Of a stretch of 64,000 nucleotides of DNA, positions 54,300 through 62,980 are shown piece after piece (the first letter of the stretch is position 1; each line of letters opens with the position of its first letter). The stretch comes from Gammaproteobacteria bacterium. GTDB taxonomy: Bacteria > Pseudomonadota > Gammaproteobacteria > Steroidobacterales > Steroidobacteraceae. The notes below the pieces were generated by a model, which worked only from the letters and a program-made list of their open reading frames with translations, did no database searches and was not told the DNA's origin. The DNA is taken from assembly GCA_016707425.1 (NCBI GenBank), contig JADJHU010000018.1:41678-105677 (forward strand), in the 5' to 3' direction. Position numbers and translations under genes: made by a program.

Positions 54300-55859
54300 T
54301 CAGCGGAGCTGGAATTTCTGCACCTTGCCTGCGGCGTTCGTCGGCAGTGACGCCACGAACTCCACGTGGCGTGGCACCTTGTAGTTCGCCATGTTCTCAC
54401 GGCACCAGGCGACGAGGCCGACCGCGTCGAGCTCCGCGCCGGGGCGCAGCACCACGAAGGCCTTGCCGACTTCACCCATGCGCTCGTCGGGCACACCGAT
54501 GACCGCAGCCTGCGCGATGGCCGGATGTTCGCTCAGGATCTTTTCGATCTCGGCGGGATAGCAGTTGAAACCGCCGACGATGAACAGGTCCTTCTTGCGG
54601 TCAGTGATGCGCAGGAAGCCCTCCTCATCGAGCACGCCGATGTCACCCGTGTGCAGCCAGCCCCCTGCATCGATCGCCTTCGCGGTCGCGGCGGGATCCT
54701 CGAAATAGCCGCGCATGACATTGAAGCCGCGGACCAAAACTTCACCGGGTTCGCCGGTAGGCACCACGCGACCTGCATCGTCGACACACCGGACCTCGAC
54801 TCCCGGTATCGCCTTGCCACAGGTCTGTGCCACGCGCTCATCGCTCGTGCCCGGCGGGCAGATCGTGACCACCGGTGCTTCGGTGAGTCCGTAGGCGGTG
54901 ACCACGGTCTGGAAGCCGAGCACCTTGCGCATGCGTTCGATGAGGATCGGTGGCACGGTGGCCGCTCCGGTGACTGACACCCGCAGGGACGAGAGATCGA
55001 TCTTTCCGCAGGATTCGTGCGCCAGCATGGACTGGAAGAGCGTCGGTGCGCCGGGGAGCACCGTCACACGATCCTCGACGATGCGTCGCATGACTTCGCC
55101 GGCATCGAATACCGCGACGGGCAGGATCGTGGCGCCGCGCAGCAGGCACACGAGCCAGCCCGACTTGTAGCCGAAGGTGTGAAAGAAGGGGTTGACGATC
55201 ATGTAACGGTCGCCGGGGCGCAGCCCGACGGTATCGCTCCAGACGCTGAAGGTCTGCACGGTGGGGCCATGCGCACTCATGACGCCCTTCGGGTCGCCCG
55301 TGGTACCTGAGGTGAACAGCAGGTCGGAGAGGTCGTCGGGCCCGATGGCATCGCGCGCCGCGATCACCCGGGCCTCAGGGACGTCCGCGCCGAGCGCGAG
55401 GAATTCCCTCCAGCCCTGGTGACCCGCGCTGGCGCCACGCAGCATGACGATGCGTTCGAGGTCCGGCAGGGCCTCATGGGTGAGCAGTTCCGTGTAGTGA
55501 ACCCCGAGGAATTCCCCGACGGTGAGCAGCAGCCGTGCGCGGCTGCGGCGCAGGATATAGCCGGCTTCCTTGCCGCGAAAACGCGTGTTGAGGGGTACTA
55601 TTACGGCGCCAGCGCTTTGCGCGCCGAGGGCCGCCACGACCCATTCGGCGCAGTTCGGCGCCCAGAGGGCGACCCGATCGCCCTTGCGCAGGCCGCAGGC
55701 GAGGAAGGCGGCGGCGGCCCGCAGGGACTCGCGCTCGAGCTCACGGAAGCTCGCATGGTAACCCTGTTCCTCGATGGCGCTGGCGTCGCCGAAGAGTCGC
55801 GCGGCGCGTGCCATGGCCGCCGGAATGGTCGGCGGGAATTCCTGTCGTGCGGTATTCAT
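54300..55859 (-). CDS. FadD3-like acyl-CoA ligase (AMP-forming)
   Basis: A 519-residue ANL-family ligase: P-loop LLFTSGTTGDPKGVMSAHGP, FFHTFGYKSGWLVCLLRGAT, VTAYGLTEAPVVTICPPGTS, GWLHTGDIG, and the catalytic lysine near the end in NAAGKVQKFQLR. The FFHxFGYKxGxLxCL block and overall layout resemble mycobacterial FadD3, which activates the C/D-ring steroid acid HIP. A generic medium/long-chain ligase remains possible. It is the first gene of a minus-strand operon diverging from an SDR, as also seen near fadD3/ipdF in steroid loci. Confidence 0.82.
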   Translation of the reverse strand: MNTARQEFPPTIPAAMARAARLFGDASAIEEQGYHASFRELERESLRAAAAFLACGLRKGDRVALWAPNCAEWVVAALGAQSAGAVIVPLNTRFRGKEAGYILRRSRARLLLTVGEFLGVHYTELLTHEALPDLERIVMLRGASAGHQGWREFLALGADVPEARVIAARDAIGPDDLSDLLFTSGTTGDPKGVMSAHGPTVQTFSVWSDTVGLRPGDRYMIVNPFFHTFGYKSGWLVCLLRGATILPVAVFDAGEVMRRIVEDRVTVLPGAPTLFQSMLAHESCGKIDLSSLRVSVTGAATVPPILIERMRKVLGFQTVVTAYGLTEAPVVTICPPGTSDERVAQTCGKAIPGVEVRCVDDAGRVVPTGEPGEVLVRGFNVMRGYFEDPAATAKAIDAGGWLHTGDIGVLDEEGFLRITDRKKDLFIVGGFNCYPAEIEKILSEHPAIAQAAVIGVPDERMGEVGKAFVVLRPGAELDAVGLVAWCRENMANYKVPRHVEFVASLPTNAAGKVQKFQLR

Positions 55860-55899
55860 TTGCGTCGAAAAATAGCAAACGATGCCTTACGATGCGAGC

Positions 55900-56688
55900 A
55901 TGGTGAAGATGCAAGCGGATTTCAGGTTCGACGGTGCCGTGGCACTCGTCACGGGTGGGGCGCGCGGGATTGGTCGCGGTGTGGCCGAGGCCTTCCTGCA
56001 GAGCGGTGCCACGGTGGTCATCTGCGGGCGAAGCGCCCCGGATGAGCTGCCTGCGGCCGCAGGTCATCTCGCGCGATTCATGGCCTGCGACGTGCGCGAC
56101 CCGGAAGCCATTGCCGGTATGTTCGCGCGGGTCGGCACGGAGTACGGACGTCTGGACGTGCTCGTCAACAACGCCGGCGGTACGCCGCCGGCGCCGGCGG
56201 CTGCCGCCTCGCCGCGCCTGAGCGAGCGAGTCATCCAGCTGAACCTTCTCGGGCCGCTGCACTGTGCGCAGGCGGCCAACCGCCTCATGCAGCAGCAGGA
56301 GGAGGGCGGGTCGATCATCAACATTGCGAGCGTCGCGGGCACGCGCCCCTCGCCCGAGACAGCGGCCTATGGCGCGGCGAAGGCCGGGCTGCTCAGCCTG
56401 ACCGAGAGTCTGGCCATGGAATGGGGGCCGAAGGTGCGGGTCAATGCGATCATCGCCGGGCTGATCGACACGGGGCAGTCCGAGGACCACTACGGAGGCG
56501 CCGAAGGCGTGAAGCGCATCGATGCCATGCTGCCGCTGAAACGCATGGGGCGGCCGGCGGACATCGCGGCAGCCTGCCTGTATCTCGCCTCGCCGCTCGC
56601 GGCCTATGTCAGCGGCGCACGACTTGCCGTGCACGGTGGCGGTGAGCGCCCCGTATTCCTCTACCTGGCCGAGATGCAGCGGGGCTAG
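55900..56688 (+). CDS. SDR family oxidoreductase
   Basis: A 262-residue SDR: TGGARGIGRG, NNAGGTPPAP, NIASVAGTRP, YGAAK, and a C-terminal AYVSGARLAVHGGGERPVFL. GxxxGxG and R after beta-2 (ICGRS) suggest NADP(H). Divergent pairing with a FadD3-like ligase makes an IpdF-like role in C/D-ring degradation plausible but unproven. Start is uncertain among ATGs at 55882, 55900 and 55909. Confidence 0.85.
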   Translation: MVKMQADFRFDGAVALVTGGARGIGRGVAEAFLQSGATVVICGRSAPDELPAAAGHLARFMACDVRDPEAIAGMFARVGTEYGRLDVLVNNAGGTPPAPAAAASPRLSERVIQLNLLGPLHCAQAANRLMQQQEEGGSIINIASVAGTRPSPETAAYGAAKAGLLSLTESLAMEWGPKVRVNAIIAGLIDTGQSEDHYGGAEGVKRIDAMLPLKRMGRPADIAAACLYLASPLAAYVSGARLAVHGGGERPVFLYLAEMQRG

Positions 56689-56689
56689 C

Positions 56690-57107
56690 GTGCCGGCGTA
56701 CTCGTTCGAGGGATTCGTGCCGGTCGTGGACCCGACGGCGTTCGTGCACCCGACCGCCTCGCTGATCGGCGACGTGCTCGTCGGACCCCGCTGTTACGTC
56801 GGTCCGGGCGCCTCGCTGCGCGGGGACTTCGGGCGCATCGTGCTCGGCGCGGGTGCCAACGTCCAGGACAACTGCGTGCTGCACAGCTATCCCGACGAGC
56901 CGGTGCTCCTCGAGGAGAACGCGCACGTCGGGCACGCCGCGATGCTGCACGGCTGCGTCGTGCGGCGCGAGTTATCAGGAGCTCGTGGAGCGCTGCCTCG
57001 CGAGCCTGCGCGAGTGCCTGCCGCTAGCGGCGCCCGAGCCGGGGCGCCCGACGAAGAAGCCGGGGAATCAGGCGCCAGGGCGCTCGACGGGACGCAGCGG
57101 CGGCTGA
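56690..57107 (+). pseudogene. Gamma-carbonic-anhydrase/PaaY-like hexapeptide protein with internal deletion
   Basis: The start (VPAYSFEGFVPVVDPTAFVH) and left-handed helix repeats (GDVLVGPRCYVGPGASLRGD; GANVQDNCVLHSYP; HVGHAAMLHGCVVRR) match PaaY/gamma-CA proteins, including two likely metal histidines. After VVRR near 56970 the sequence jumps to SYQELVERCLASLRECLPLA in another frame, which is the family C-terminus. About 60 residues of the remaining repeats are missing. It is either a deletion or an assembly collapse. PaaY relatives can be thioesterases in aromatic-acid pathways. Confidence 0.75.
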
Positions 57108-57154
57108 GACTCAGCGCCCTTGACCCAGAGCCAGCGGCCTCCGGGAGCTCCCCT

Positions 57155-58639
57155 TCAGCGTCGGGCGCGTGCGGCCTGGCGACCGGCCTGGCGACCGAAG
57201 AAGGTCGAGTCACCGATCGACATTCCGGAGCTGTAGCCCTTACCCCAGCGCGGCAGTCCGCAGGCAGTACGCCCTGCGGCATAGAGTCCGGGGATGACGT
57301 CGCGCGCCTCGGTGAGCACCTCGCCTGTGGGCAGGGTGTCGAGGCCGCCGAGCGTGAAGGCCGTGTACTGGGCGTGGTCGACCCGGCAGTCGAGGGCGAC
57401 GAAGGGTGGCTTGTCGAGCGGCTTCAGCCACTTCCTGGCCTTTGTGGAAGAGCGGATCCTCGCCACGTGCAGCATGACGGTTGTAGACCGCGACCGTGGC
57501 GCTGAGCGTGCTTCGGGCAGCTTCAGCTCGCGCTCAACTTCCTCCCAGGTGTCGCCGGCGGCGCCGATCTCGACGCGCGAGCTCTCGTGCAGGAGCCCCG
57601 GGGCGTAGGTCTCGTGGTCCTGGAGCAGCCAGACACGATCGCCGAGCTGGTCGAGGATGAACTGCGAGACACGCCCGTGGTAGCAGTCCTCATTGATGAA
57701 TCGCTGGCCACGCTCGTTGACGAAGATGCCCTTGACGAGCGACCCGGGCGGGTACCAGGGCACCGTGGCGAAACCCTCCGACATGTTGATCGCTGCACCG
57801 CCTACGCTCATCCCGAGGCGCACGCCCGTGCCGTCGTCCACCGTGCCGATCGGATGCACCGCACGCAGCAGCAGCGGTGCGTGACGCTTCACCATCTCGC
57901 GGTTCATGATGAAGCCGCCCGTGCAGAGGATGACCCCATTGCGGGCGCGCACGAAGCGCGGCTGATTCTCGATGCGCACCACGACGCCGTGCACATGCAG
58001 GTTCTCGTCGGCGATGAGAGCGAGGGCGCGCGCATCGAAACGCACGTCCACACCCATTGCGTTCACGCGCTTTGCGAGCGTGTCCATGAGCAGCTTGCCC
58101 GCACCCCAGCCTTCCTGCTGCACGGTGTGCCCGCGCGGTGCGGGGCGTGCCCCCTGCGCAAAAGGCCAGGCTTCCTCACTGCCCGTCCAGACCAGGCAGT
58201 CGTCGGTGAGAGGCTCCATGACGCGTTCGGCGACATAGGAGTTCTTGAAGGGAACGCCCTGTGCGCTCAGCCAGTCCAGATGCCCGACCGCATTGTCGGC
58301 ATACAGGCGGACTTTGGCCTCGTCGGCGTTCGGGCCGCCGGCCATGAGGAGGTATCGGTAGAAATCCTCGGTGCGGTCCTCGAAGCCCGCGGTGCGCTGC
58401 TGGAGCGAACCTCCGCTGCCGCCGATATAGAGCTCGCCACCAGCGAGCGCCGCAGCTCCGCCGCTGCCCGAGCTCACTTCGAAGAGCATCACCTGAGCGC
58501 CTGCGGCAGCGGCTTCGATGGCGGCACAGGAGCCCGCAGCACCGAAGCCGACCACGGCGACATCGGTTTCGAAGTCGAACCTTCCCACATGCGCGAGCAG
58601 GCAGGGGTGTGAGAGCGAATAAGCAGCTGATGTCGTCAT
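57155..58639 (-). CDS. FAD-dependent KstD/fumarate-reductase-like flavoprotein
   Basis: About 494 residues. The N-terminal FAD site is DVAVVGFGAAGSCAAIEAAA; later VHGVVVRIENQPRFVRARNG, VILCTGGF, and near the end GLYAAGRTACGLPRWGKGYS and SSGMSIGDSTFFGRQAG. These fit 3-ketosteroid delta1/delta4-dehydrogenase-like members of the family; fumarate-reductase-like activity is the alternative. Two compensating frameshifts between about 57440 and 57510 scramble ~25 residues. AGGAGG precedes the ATG at 58639. Confidence 0.8.
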   Translation of the reverse strand: MTTSAAYSLSHPCLLAHVGRFDFETDVAVVGFGAAGSCAAIEAAAAGAQVMLFEVSSGSGGAAALAGGELYIGGSGGSLQQRTAGFEDRTEDFYRYLLMAGGPNADEAKVRLYADNAVGHLDWLSAQGVPFKNSYVAERVMEPLTDDCLVWTGSEEAWPFAQGARPAPRGHTVQQEGWGAGKLLMDTLAKRVNAMGVDVRFDARALALIADENLHVHGVVVRIENQPRFVRARNGVILCTGGFIMNREMVKRHAPLLLRAVHPIGTVDDGTGVRLGMSVGGAAINMSEGFATVPWYPPGSLVKGIFVNERGQRFINEDCYHGRVSQFILDQLGDRVWLLQDHETYAPGLLHESSRVEIGAAGDTWEEVERELKLPEARSAPRSRSTTVMLHVARIRSSTKARKWLKPLDKPPFVALDCRVDHAQYTAFTLGGLDTLPTGEVLTEARDVIPGLYAAGRTACGLPRWGKGYSSGMSIGDSTFFGRQAGRQAARARR

Positions 58640-58685
58640 GGCGGGCGGACCTCCTCGGAGGAATGATACGCGAAGGATCCGCCTG

Positions 58686-60178
58686 TCAGGCTGGTACCGG
58701 CGCGGTTTGCGGAACAGCGACGCCAGCAGGGGCAGCACGATCACGGCGACCCGAGCACGAGGGCGAAATCGTTGTTGTAGGCAATCACGGGGCCTGACGC
58801 CCGACCTCTCGGGCGAGAGGACGGGCATCGCCCGGTCCCCCAGGACTTCGCGGGCGCTGTCCCAGCGTGCGGGATCGAAGGGCGTCAGGTACTCCACCAG
58901 GCGCGCATGGTTGCTCTGCGTCGAGCGCGACAGCAGCATCAGTACCACCGAGATGCCGATGCTCGAGCCGATGTTGCGCGACAGGCTCGAGACGACACCC
59001 GCCTCGGTACGCAGGTCCGTACGCAAGGTTGCGAAGATGAGCGTGGAGAGCGGCACCGTCACCATGCCGATGCCGATTCCGTGCAGCACTCCGCAGGCGA
59101 TGATGAGCCCCGAGCCGATGTCGACGGTGAGGTGCATCATCGGCACGGATGCGATCGCCATGAGCACGGCGCCGATGCCCGCCAGCAGCCGCGCATCGCC
59201 GTAGGTCATCGCGCGACCGGCGATCAGCATCGCGAGCATCGTGCCGACGCCGCGCGGTGCGATGAGCAGCCCCGCCTGCATCGGCGTATGTCCCTGGAGC
59301 TGCTGCAGGAACAGCGGCATCAGTGTGACCACGACGTAGATCAGGATGCCGACCAGGAACGAGGTGAGCAGGCCGACGACAAAGTTACGGTCACGGAAGA
59401 GATGCAGGTCGAGAAACGGGTGTTCGGTCGTGAGCGAGTGCACGATGAACATGTACAGGCACACTGCCGCCAGGAAGGCCTCGGCCAGGATTTCGGCGAG
59501 TCGAACCAGCGCCGAGGTTGCTACCTCGTCGAGAAAGAGCTGGCCGAAGCCTATCGCTGCCGCAAGCAGCACGAAGCCCAGATGGTCGAACCGGCGGGTG
59601 GGCGACTGCACGGTGCGTGGCACGGCGGCCATGAGCAGCGACACCGCCAGCACCCCGACAGGCAGGTTGACGAAAAAGACCCAGCGCCAGCTGAGCGCCT
59701 CGGTGAGGAAGCCACCGACCAGGGGGCCGATGACCGGGCCGCCCATGACGCCCATCCCCCCAGAGCGCCATGGCCCACCCGGCCTGTTCGATGGGAAGGC
59801 CGAAAGCAGCAGGACCTGTGAGATCGGGACGAGCGCGGCTCCGGCGATGCCCCCGCAGCGCGAAACAGCACCGGTGAGCTGAGCGAGCCGGCCAGACCGC
59901 AGAGCACGGAGGCGGCTGTGGAAAGCGGCCGTCGAGGCGATGATCACCGGCCGGAACCGGAAGCGCAGCGCAAGAAAGCCGGCCAGAGGCAGCATGATGG
60001 CACTCGAGATGACATAGGCAGTGAGCACCCAGCCGATCTGGTCATGGCTGGCCTGCAGATCGCCCTGATGCGGCAGGGTTGTTATCCGCGATCGACGAAT
60101 CGATCGTGTACACGAGGTACGCGATGCCGTCATGAAGGCGAGCAGGCCGTTGCTGGGCGCCCGTCTGCTGGCTGACAT
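58686..60178 (-). pseudogene. EmrB/QacA-type (DHA2) MFS drug-efflux transporter, frameshifted
   Basis: About 14 membrane helices of the DHA2 family: GWVLTAYVISSAIMLPLAGF, the motif-C-like GMGVMGGPVIGPLVGGFLTE and ALSWRWVFFVNLPVGVLAVS. Small indels break helix 1, the region near 59760-59900 and the last loop (58760-58830), and no in-frame stop precedes the flavoprotein. Repaired length is about 500 residues. It should pair with the upstream membrane-fusion protein to expel hydrophobic compounds across both membranes. Confidence 0.8.
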
Positions 60179-60179
60179 G

Positions 60180-61291
60180 GCGATCCCCGGCCAGGCTTCG
60201 TCAGGTGCGCTCGCCGCGCGGCAGCGGATGTCGCGGGAGCAGGTTCGGGGGGGTATCGACCCGCACGTAGGCGCTCATTCCGGCTCGGCAGGAGGATCAT
60301 CGGGACCGGCCCGATCGCGACGCGGACCGGCACGCGTTGCACCACCTGACCCAGTTGCCCGAGGCATTCGTGCCGGAAGAAGCGCGAACTCTGCGCCGGT
60401 CGCCCGGCGATGCTCTCGACGGAACCGCGCCAGCGCCGCCCCTGCTGGTCGATCTCGATCTCGACCGGCTGACCCGCGCGATCTTGCCGGAGATCGGTTT
60501 CTGAAGTTGCCTGACCCACGCGCCGCGATCCGCGACGATGGTAGCGGGCAGGGTCCCGGCACGCAGCGCCGGTCACCGGGTTGAGGCAGGCGGTTGACGA
60601 TGCCGTCGCGGAGCCGCCAGTGCGGTGCGCTGCAGATCGAGCTCGTCCCGGCGACTGTTGTGAGGCCGCCTGCACCCTGGGGTGGGACGTCCGGGTCGCC
60701 GTGCAGGGCGTCGCTGAGGCGCACCTCGAGCTGGAGAGAGGTCGCGCCGCAGGACGGTGGTACGGTCCCTGGGCAACTGCCAGGCGCGCGCGGTTTGATC
60801 GGCACGCGCCTGCGAGACGAGCTGGCGACCGACGAGCCTCGTCCTGGCGCAGAGCGTCGCGCTGGGGCAAAGCCGAGATCGTGGCGTGCTGCGCCGAGCT
60901 CAGCGAGCTTCTCGGCGTGCTGGGCACGGAGTGAGGCGATCTCGTTGGCGTGCGGTCGCGAGGCCAGCGCGTGTACCGTCGAGCGTGATGAGCAGCGCCG
61001 CCTCATCGAGGCGCAACAGCGGCTGCCCGGTCACGACCCGCCTGTTTTCGGACACGAGAACACGGGCCACGTAGCCATCGACCTCCGGGCTCACGAGCAC
61101 CTTTGTCCGCCTTGACGTAGGCATTGTCCGTACCGCAGCGGCTGCAGGCGATACCAGAGGACGGCGCCGACGATGACCACAGCCGGGACGATCCAGAGCA
61201 GGAGCAGACGCAGGCGCCGGCGCCGGCGCCCGTTGACCGGGGACGGTGCGACGCGACTCCGCGTCGCGGACCCGGCGGTCTCAGGAGGCAT
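60180..61291 (-). pseudogene. HlyD/EmrA-type membrane-fusion protein, many frameshifts
   Basis: The N-terminus (RRRRRLRLLLLWIVPAVVIV, a single membrane anchor) and the biotinyl-lipoyl half (KVLVSPEVDGYVARVLVSEN, RRVVTGQPLLRLDEAALLI) are clear; the coiled-coil (ASLRAQHAEKLAELGAARHD) and C-terminal beta-barrel (RVPVRVAIGPVPMILL) are recognisable in other frames. At least five indels interrupt it. Its ATG at 61291 overlaps the MarR stop by 11 nt. It is the periplasmic partner of the adjacent DHA2 pump; the right order marR-emrA-emrB is kept. The 3-prime boundary is approximate. Confidence 0.72.
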
Positions 61292-61742
61292 GGGTCGACT
61301 CCTGGGCCGGGCGGCGGCGCTGCGTCTGCGGCGCAGGTTCAGAGAGATTGCGCTTGACGCGCTCGAGGAGCGTCCGCAGCTGCGTCCGTTCCCCGGGATC
61401 GAGCGCCGCGCAGGGCGCGTCTGCAGTGCCGTGGCCGAGGCTCAGAGCCGCGCGACGGTCGGTCGGATTGGGCCGTGAGATGCAGTTCGACTCGCGCGCC
61501 GGTCGCGCGGACGGGCTCCGCTCGACGATTCCCGCGGCCACGAGGCGGTCGATCGAGCGTCTGAGCGTAATCGCCCGCACGCTGAGCGCCCGGGCGAGCG
61601 ATCTGGCTGCAGCCCTCCATCTTCGAGAGCAGTACCAGGGTTCGCGCCTGCGGAGTCCGAGCTCACGGGCACGCCCGGCGAATCTTCGCGCAGCAGTCTG
61701 GCTACCGCCGTGGATGAGAAAACCGAGCAGGGGTTGGGACAT
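61281..61742 (-). pseudogene. MarR family regulator, frameshifted
   Basis: Pieces in three frames make one MarR protein of about 155 residues: PLLGFLIH start, LVLLSK-like strand, ALSVRAITLRRSIDRLVAAG (recognition helix), IVERSPSARDRRAS wing and LDPGERTQLRTLLERVKRNL dimerisation helix. It heads the efflux operon and lies directly beside a strong palindrome, so it most likely represses the pump genes and itself. Confidence 0.75.
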
Positions 61743-61749
61743 AAACTAA

Positions 61750-61777
61750 GCCATGCTTACAATATGCATGGCATATT
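61750..61777. promoter_or_regulatory. Candidate MarR operator
   Basis: Two overlapping inverted repeats: GCCATGC-9-GCATGGC (61750-61772) and AATATGC-ATG-GCATATT (61761-61777). A -10-like TACAAT (61758-61763) with TTGGGA 18 bp upstream lies inside. The site starts 7 nt upstream of the MarR ATG, the normal place for MarR autoregulation. Confidence 0.6.
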
Positions 61778-62028
61778 ACTGCGGCGGCGTGGATTACGCC
61801 AGTGATGCGGTCGACGTCATCCGCGAGGCGGTGATTCCTCGCGTGGGAGGCGGCGCCCGTGCGCATCCCGGCCTTCCGGCCTGCACGGGGGCGGGGTGGC
61901 ATCATCCATGTGGACGATGCGATGCTTCCCGACGCACCCCTAGCCTTTTTCCTGCTGCGACAGCGGGTTGCAGCGCAGGGACATGCATCGACGGGCCGGA
62001 ATGAGCGGCTGAGGGGCCGGAGAAACTG
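61778..62028 (+). other. Leader region of LLM gene, possible short broken gene
   Basis: A frame reading MAYYCGGVDYASDAVDVIRE, AVIPRV runs from 61768 and, after one indel, could continue GGIIHVDDAMLPDAPLAFFL to just before the LLM start. This could be a small monooxygenase-like protein, but too little is conserved to claim it. Confidence 0.25.
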
Positions 62029-62938
62029 ATGAACTTTGCAATCCGGCTGCCTGCCAATATTCTCATACAAGGCGCTCACCAGCCCCTGGGAGGCCACACT
62101 GCCCCGCAGAAGGCGGTGCACTTCGCCTGGGCCGTCGATGAACTCGCCTACGATTACCTCTGGGTCGCCGAGCACATCCTCCAGCACCCCAAACTCGTGC
62201 CATCGATGGGCGCAAGTTCTACGAGGGCGTGTCGGCCGCAGGCTTTCTGCTCGGCGCCACGCAGCGCATCCCATCTGCTCACGTATGAATGCCCCATCCC
62301 GTACCACAACCCGGTGGTCTGGGCCAAGGCGATTGCCTCGGTGGACCATCTCTGCGGCCGACCTCGCGCTCGGGCTCGCCGCGGACATCTGAAGCGCGAG
62401 TTCGAGGCCATCGGCGTGCCTTTCGAGAAACCGGGGCCATCTGCGACGAATACCTGCGGGCGATGAAGGCGCTCTGGACCCAGGATCAGCCGGAATTCCA
62501 CGGGGAGTTCGTGAGCTTCACAATATGGTGTCCGAACCCAGGCCCTGGCAGTCGCCGCATCCGCCCTGCTCATCGCTGCGGCGATGCGAAACCGGTGCTG
62601 CGCCGGGCGGCGACCCTGGGCGACGGCTGGCTGCCTGGCAGACGACACTCCGCGAAATGAAGAGCGCGGTTGCCTACATCTACGAGCAGCCCAAAATGCA
62701 GGTGCTGCAGCGACCCTTCGAAATCTTCACGCTCATGGCGGAGATTCCGAGGACGATCAGCTTAAGCTTCGACAAGATGCGCTATCCGCGGTACAAAGAA
62801 GAGACTGTCGACCTGGTGGGCCGGCTGCAGGAAGCCGGCGCTACGGGCATGATATTCCACCTGCCCCAAGACAGTTCCACAAAATGCTGGACTGGGTCAG
62901 GTGGTTCTCGCATGAGATCATCACTTTACCGGACCTGA
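62029..62938 (+). pseudogene. LLM-class flavin-dependent oxidoreductase, frameshifted
   Basis: Starting MNFAIRLPANILIQGAHQPL, the barrel is readable through several frames: DELAYDYLWVAEHILQHPKL, VVWAKAIASVDHLC, LKREFEAIGVPFEKRG, YLRAMKALWTQDQPEFHGEF, and PVLRRAATLGDGWLPG. The end is EETVDLVGRLQEAGATGMIF. Four or more indels are needed to join these. It is distinct from the intact LLM enzyme at 9.8 kb. It diverges from the marR-pump operon. Confidence 0.75.
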
Positions 62939-62980
62939 GGCCCATGCCGCACCAGGCCCCGACTCCCGGATATTCCTGCC

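Noticed and set aside
57155..60178. Single 1007-codon gene
   Set aside because: It joins a DHA2 transporter and an FAD flavoprotein through indels; each has its own normal start and the ribosome site before 58639 supports two genes.
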